A stretch of DNA of 64,000 nucleotides from Aegilops tauschii subsp. strangulata. Its lineage: Eukaryota > Streptophyta > Magnoliopsida > Poales > Poaceae. Under the pieces are notes generated by a model that did no database searches, was not told the origin of the DNA, and worked only from the letters and a program-made list of their open reading frames with translations. Position 1 is the first letter of the stretch, and each line of letters begins with the position of its first letter. Shown in pieces: positions 58,806-64,000 of the stretch. The stretch lies in assembly GCF_002575655.3 (NCBI RefSeq), contig NC_053038.3, forward strand, positions 141,624,885-141,688,884, in the 5' to 3' direction. The position numbers and the translations under genes were made by a program.

Positions 58806-58935
58806 TCACATCGCCATGTGATTTAACATCAATAGTTCACATCACCATGTGATTAACACCCATAGTTCACATCGTCATGTGACCAACACCCAAAGGGTTA
58901 CTAGAGTCAGTAATCTAGTTCACATTGCTATGTGA
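58806..58935 (-). repeat. Four palindromes next to the Copia C PPT
   Basis: TCACAT-N4-ATGTGA type copies at 58806-58821, 58837-58852, 58867-58882 and 58920-58935 (the last TCACATTGCTATGTGA), between the pol end and the PPT, as in Copia B. Confidence 0.92.
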
Positions 58936-58950
58936 TTAACACCCAAAGAG

Positions 58951-59942
58951 TACTACGGTGAGATCATGTTTTGCTTCTGAGATAATTTTAGTCAACGGGT
59001 CCGTCACATTCAGATCCGTAAGTATTTTGCAAATTTCTATGTCTACAATGCTCTGCACGGAGCTACTCTAGCTAATTGCTCCCACTTTCAATATGTATCT
59101 AGACCGAGACTTAGAGTCATCTAGATTAGTGTCAAAACTTGCATCGATGTAACCCTTTACGACGAACCTTTTGTCACTTCCATAATCGAGAAACATATCC
59201 TTATTCCACTAAGGATAATTTTGACCGTTGTCCAGTGATCTACTCCTAGATCACTATTGTACTCCCTTGCCAAAATCAGTGTAGGGTATACAATAGATCT
59301 GGTACACAGCATGGCATACTTTATAGAACCTATGGCCAAGGCATAGGGAATGACTTTCATTCTCTTTCTATCTTCTGTCGTGGTCGGGCTTTGAGTCTTA
59401 CTCAATTTCACACCTTGTAACACAGGCAAGAACTCTTTCTTTGACTGTTCTATTTTGAACTACTTCAAAATCTTGTTAAGGTATGTACTCATTGAAAAAA
59501 CTTATCAAGCGTCTTGATCTATCTCTATAGATCTTGATGCTCAATATGTAAGCAGCTTCACCGAGGTCTTTCTTTGAAAAACTCATTTCAAACACTCCTT
59601 TATGCTTTGCAGAATAATTCTACATTATTTCCGATCAACAATATGTCATTCACATATACTTATCAGAAATGCTGTAGTGCTCCCACTCACTTTCTTGTAA
59701 ATACAGGCTTCACCGCAAGTCTGTATAAAACTATATCCTTTGATCAACTTATCAAAGCGTATATTCCAACTCCGAGATACTTGCACCAGTCCACAGATGG
59801 ATCGCTGGAGTTTGCATATTTTGTTAGCACTTTTAGGATTGACAAAACCTCCTGGTTGCATCATATACAACTCTTTTTTAATAAATCCATTAAGGAATGC
59901 AGTTTTGTTTATCCATTTGCCATATTTCATAAAATGCGGCAA
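58951..59942 (-). pseudogene. Copia C reverse transcriptase relic, RNase H deleted
   Basis: RT pieces 59646-59942 (FLNGFIKKELYMMQPGGFVN) and 59157-59429 (VLQGVKLSKTQSPTTTEDRK). The catalytic motif reads YVND near 59650 after the same frameshift as in Copia B. RNase H is missing between about 59042 and 59060, at the same junction as in Copia B. Confidence 0.85.
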
Positions 59943-59992
59943 TTGCTAACGTGATTCAGACAGACTTAAGCATAGATACGAGTGAGAAACTC

Positions 59993-61428
59993 TCATCGTA
60001 GTGAACACCTTGAACTTGTCGAAAACCTTTTTGCGACAATTCTAGCTTTGTAGACAGTAACACTACTATCACTGTCTGTCTTCCTCTTGAAGATCCATTT
60101 AATCTCAATGGCTCGCCGATCATTGGGCAAGTCAATCAAAGTCCATACTTTGTTCTCATATATGGATCTTATCTCAGATTTCATGGCCTCAAGCCATTTT
60201 GCGGAATCTGGGCTCATCATCGCTTCCTCATAGTTCGTAGGTTCATCATGTTCTAGTAACATAACCTCCAAAACAGGCTTACCGTACCACTCTGGTGCGG
60301 ATCTTACTCTGGTTGACCTATGAGGTTTAGTAATAACTTGATCTGAAGTTCCATGATCATCATCATTAACTTCCTCACTAATTGGTATAGGCGTCACAGA
60401 AACTGGTTTCTGTGATGAACTACTTTCCAATAAGGGAGCAGGTACAATTACCTCATCAAGTTCTACTTTCCTCCCACTCACTTCTTTCGAGAGAAACTCC
60501 TTTCTCTAGAAAGGATCCATTCTTAGCAACGAATGTCTTGCCTTCGGATCTGTGATAGAAGGTGTACCCAACTGTCTCCTTTGGGTATCCTATGAAGATA
60601 CATTTCTCCGATTTGGGTTTGATCTTATCAGGATGAAACTTTTTCACATAAGCATCGCAACCCCAAACTTTAAGAAACGACAACTTTGGTTTCTTGCCAA
60701 ACCACAGTTCATAAGATGTCGTCTCAACGGATTTAGATGGTACCCTATTTAACGTGAATGCAGCTGTCTCTAATGCATAACCCCAAAACGATAGTGGTAG
60801 ATCGGTAAGAGACATCATATATCGCACCATATCTAATAAAGTATGGTTACGATGTTCGGACACACCATTACACTGTGGTGTTCCAGGTGGCGTGAGTAGT
60901 GAAACTATTTCACATTGTTTTAACTGAAGGCCAAACTCGTAACTCAAATACTCTTCTCGACGATCAGATCGTAGAAAATTTATTTTTCTTGTGACGATGA
61001 TTTTCCACTTCACTCTGAAATTATATGAACTTTTCAAATGTTTCAGACTTATGTTTCATTAAGTAGATATATCCATATCTGCTCAAATCATCTGCGAAGG
61101 TGAGAAAATAATGATATCCGCCACGAGCCTCAATATTCATTGGACCACATACATCTGTATGTATGACTTCCAACAAACCTGCTGCTCTCTCCATAGTTCC
61201 GGAGAACGGTGTTTTAGTCATCTTGCCCATGAGGCATGGTTCGCAAGCATCAAGTGATTCATAATCAAGTGATTCCAAAATCCCATCAGTATGGAGTTTC
61301 TTCATGCGCTTTACACCAGTATGACCTAAACGGCAGTGCCACAAATAAGTTGCACTATCATTATTAACTTTGCATCTTTTGGCTTCATTATTATGAATAT
61401 GTGTATCACTACGATCGAGATCCAACAA
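59993..61428 (-). pseudogene. Copia C integrase and start of RT
   Basis: Three frames: 61021-61428 (zinc region, IHTDVCGP), 60456-61037 (LRSDRREEY, SEHRNHTLLDMV) and 59993-60481 (VSGRKVELDEVIV ... KWIFKRKTD). A one-base A insertion near 60508 shifts the frame here but not in Copia B, so it is private to C. The frameshift near 61436, before the zinc region, is shared with B. Confidence 0.87.
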
Positions 61429-61435
61429 ACCATTT

Positions 61436-62604
61436 TATTGGGTGTATGACCATAGAAGGTTTTATTCATGTAAACAGAACAACAATTGTTCTCTAACTTA
61501 AATGAATAATCGTATTGCAATAAACATGATCAAATCATATTCATGCTCAACGCAAACACCAAATAACACTTATTTAGTTTCAACACTAATCCCGAAAGTA
61601 TAAGGAGTGTGCGATGATGATCATATCAATCTTGGAACTACTTCCAACACACATCGTCACCTCGCCTTTTACTAGTCTCTGTTTATTCTGCAACTCCCGT
61701 TTCGAGTTACTACTCTTAGCAACTAAACCAGTACCAAATGCCGAGGGGTTGCTATAAACACTAGTAAAGTACACATCAATAACATGTATATCCAATATAC
61801 CTTTGTTCACTTTGCCATCCTTCTTATCCACCAAATACTTGGGGTAGTTCCGCTTCCAGTGACCAGTCCCTTTGCAGTAGAAGCACTTAGTCTCAGGCTT
61901 AGGACCAGACTTAGGCTTCTTCACTTGAGCAGCAACTTGCTTGTCGTTCTTCTTGAAGTTCCCCTTCTTCCCTTTTCCCTTTTCTTGAAACTAGTGGTCT
62001 CGTCAACCATCAACACTTGATGTTTTTCTTGATTTCTACCTTCGTTGATTTAAGCATCACGAAGAGCTCGGGAATTACTTTCGTCATCCCTTGCATACTA
62101 TAGTTCATCACGAAGTTCTACTAACTTGGTGATGGTGACTAGAGAATTCTGTCAATCACTATTTTATCTGGAAGATTAACTACCACTTGATTCAAGCGAT
62201 TGTAGTACCCAGACAATCTGAGCACATGATCACTGCTTGAGCTATTCTCCTCCATCTTTTAGCTATAGAACTTGTTGGAGACTTCATATCTCTCAACTCG
62301 GGTATTTGCTTGAAATATTAACTTCAACTCCTGGAACATCTCATATGGTCCATGACGTTCAAAACGTCTTTGAAGTCCCGATTCTAAGCCGTTAAGCATG
62401 GTGCACTAAACTATCAAGTACTCATCATATTGAGCTAGCCAAACGTTCATAACGTCTGCATCTGCTCCTGCAATAGGTCTGTCACCTAGCGGTGCATCAA
62501 GGACATAATTCTTCTGTGCAGCAATGAGGATAATCCTCAGATCATGGATCCAATCCGCATTTTTGCTACTAACATCTTTCAACATAATTTTTCTCTAGGA
62601 ACAT
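61436..62604 (-). pseudogene. Copia C gag and protease relic
   Basis: Starts at an ATG at 62604 with broken gag frames; the stop near 62272 matches the one in Copia B. Zinc knuckle CFYCKGTGHWKRNY has the same lost cysteine as B. The protease triad reads GTG in SAFGTGLV, where B has DTS, so each has lost the site in its own way. Confidence 0.85.
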
Positions 62605-63873
62605 ATCAAAAATAAACAGGGAAGCAACAACGCGAGCTATTGATCTACAACATAATTTGCAAAATACTATCAGGAATAAGTTCATGATAAATTTAAGTTC
62701 AATTAATCATATTACTTAAGAACTCCCACTTAGATAGACATCCCTCTAATCATCTAAGTGATTACGTGATCCAAATCAACTAAACCATGTCCGATCATCA
62801 CGTGAGATGGAGTAGTTTCAATGGTGAACATCACTATGTTGATCATATCTACTATATGATTCATGCTCGACCTTTCGGTCTCCGTGTTCCGAGGCCATAT
62901 CTGCATATGCTAGGCTCGTCAAGTTTAACCTGAGTATTCCGCGTGTGCAACTGTTTTGCACCCGTTGTATTTGAACGTAGAGCCTATCACACCCGATCAT
63001 CACGTGGTGTCTCAGCACGAAGAACTTTCGCAACGGTGCATACTCAGGGGGAACACTTTTATCTTGAAATTTTAGTGAGAGATCATCTTATAATGCTACC
63101 GTCAATCAAAGCAAGATAAGATGCATAAAAGATAAACATCACATGCAATCAATATAAGTGATATGATATGGCCATCATCATCTTGTGCTTGTGATCTCCA
63201 TCTCCGAAGCACCGTCATGATCACCATCGTCACCGGTGCGACACCTTGATCTCCATCGTAGCATCGTTGTCGTCTCGCCAACTATTGCTTTTACGACTAT
63301 CGCTACTGCTTAGTGATAAAGTAAAGTATTACAGGGCGATTGCATGGCAAACAATAAAGCGACAACCATATGGCTCCTGCCAGTTGCTGATAACTCGGTT
63401 ACAAAACATGATCATCTCATACAATAAATTTAGCATCATGCTTTGACCATATCACATCACAACATGCCCTGCAAAAACAAGTTAGACGTCCTCTACTTTG
63501 TTGTTGCAAGTTTTACGTGGCTGCTACGGGCTTTAGCAAGAACCGTTCTTACCTACGCATCAAAACCACAACGATAGTTTGTCAAGTTCGTGCTGTTTTA
63601 ACCTTCGCAAGGACCGGGCGTAGCCACACTCGGTTCAACTAAAGTGAGAGAGACAGACACCCGCCAGTCACCTTTAAGCATCGGGTGCTCGCAACGGTGA
63701 AACCAGTCTCGCGTAAGCGTACGCGTAATGTCGGTCCGGGCCGCTTCATCTCACAATACCGCCGAACCAAAGTATGACATGCTGGTAAGCAGTATGACTT
63801 ATATCGCCCACAACTCACTTGTGTTCTACTCGTGCATATAACATCAACGCATAAAACTAGGCTCGGATGCCAT
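62605..63873 (-). other. Copia C leader with PBS
   Basis: 1.27 kb, no credible ORF. PBS on the element strand TGGCATCCGAGC at 63861-63872, one base from the LTR: the variant form also found in Copia A, not the form of Copia B. Confidence 0.87.
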
Positions 63874-64000
63874 TGTTGGGCAACGTAGTAATTTCAAAAA
63901 AATTCTACGCACACGCAAGATCATGGTGATGCATAGCAACGAGAGGGGAGAGTGTTGTCCACGTACCCTCGTAGACCGAAAGCGGAAGCGTTAACACAAT
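63874..64000 (-). repeat. Copia C 5' LTR, first 127 bp
   Basis: Starts TGTTGGGCAACGTAGTAATTT, same as 57056; continues past the window edge. Confidence 0.93.

Larger units (their letters stand above)
57056..64000 (-). mobile_element. Copia LTR retrotransposon C (Angela/BARE-like), runs off the window
   Basis: Left (3') LTR 57056-58772, right (5') LTR from 63874 to beyond 64000. Internal order on the minus strand is leader with PBS, gag, IN, RT relic, palindromes, PPT. It is closely similar to Copia B over its whole length but in the opposite orientation. The target 5-mer on the left is TGTAT (57051-57055); the right one is outside the window. Confidence 0.93.

Overview
The window is plant nuclear DNA made almost entirely of transposable elements. 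The repertoire is that of a large Triticeae genome (wheat, Aegilops, barley or a close relative): Angela/BARE/WIS-like Copia elements, Sabrina/WHAM-like and Fatima-like Gypsy LTRs, a Tat-lineage Gypsy with an antisense ORF, and a PIF/Harbinger transposon. Family names rest on remembered resemblance, not a database search; structural calls (LTR ends, TSDs, PBS, PPT, domain motifs) are read from the sequence. I found no host gene, rRNA, tRNA or CRISPR array.

Layout, left to right. 1-231: tail of a Copia LTR. 232-639: LINE reverse-transcriptase relic. 640-1656: minus-strand LTR-like sequence with an 18-bp tandem repeat. 1657-2101: Gypsy-type LTR. 2203-3123 plus 21448-21940: one LTR of a plus-strand Gypsy-type element, split by a PIF/Harbinger transposon (3124-21444, TTA target duplication, 17-bp TIRs). 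The Harbinger carries only a broken Myb/SANT-type accessory ORF and is itself split by a Copia element (A, 3425-12090) and a Sabrina-like element (13982-21077). 22036-22591 plus 47062-47498: one minus-strand LTR, split by a Tat-lineage Gypsy (22592-47061). That Gypsy carries a decayed gag-PR-RT-RH-aRH-IN set, about 13 copies of a roughly 72-bp repeat and a spliced antisense ORF. Two solo LTRs sit inside it (24693-26099, 33816-35398), and its 3' LTR holds a young Copia (B, 38438-46961) with a perfect GCATG duplication. 47499-48606: internal sequence of the host of the Tat element. 48607-54220: WHAM-like minus-strand element. 54221-54804: Fatima-like LTR and PBS. 54805-57055: another Gypsy LTR with a fragment of an antisense ORF. 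57056-64000: Copia C, minus strand, running off the right edge.

Nothing here looks able to transpose on its own: every polyprotein carries stops, frameshifts or deletions. Copia B and C share the same lesions (a frameshift before integrase, YVDD changed to YVND, RNase H deleted), so they look like copies of an already defective template moved by proteins supplied in trans. The most unusual structure is a pair of conserved hairpins containing PPT-like sequence, found in both the Sabrina-like and the WHAM-like internal regions. Clusters of palindromes also lie next to the 3' LTR of Copia B and C and inside the LTR at 54805.
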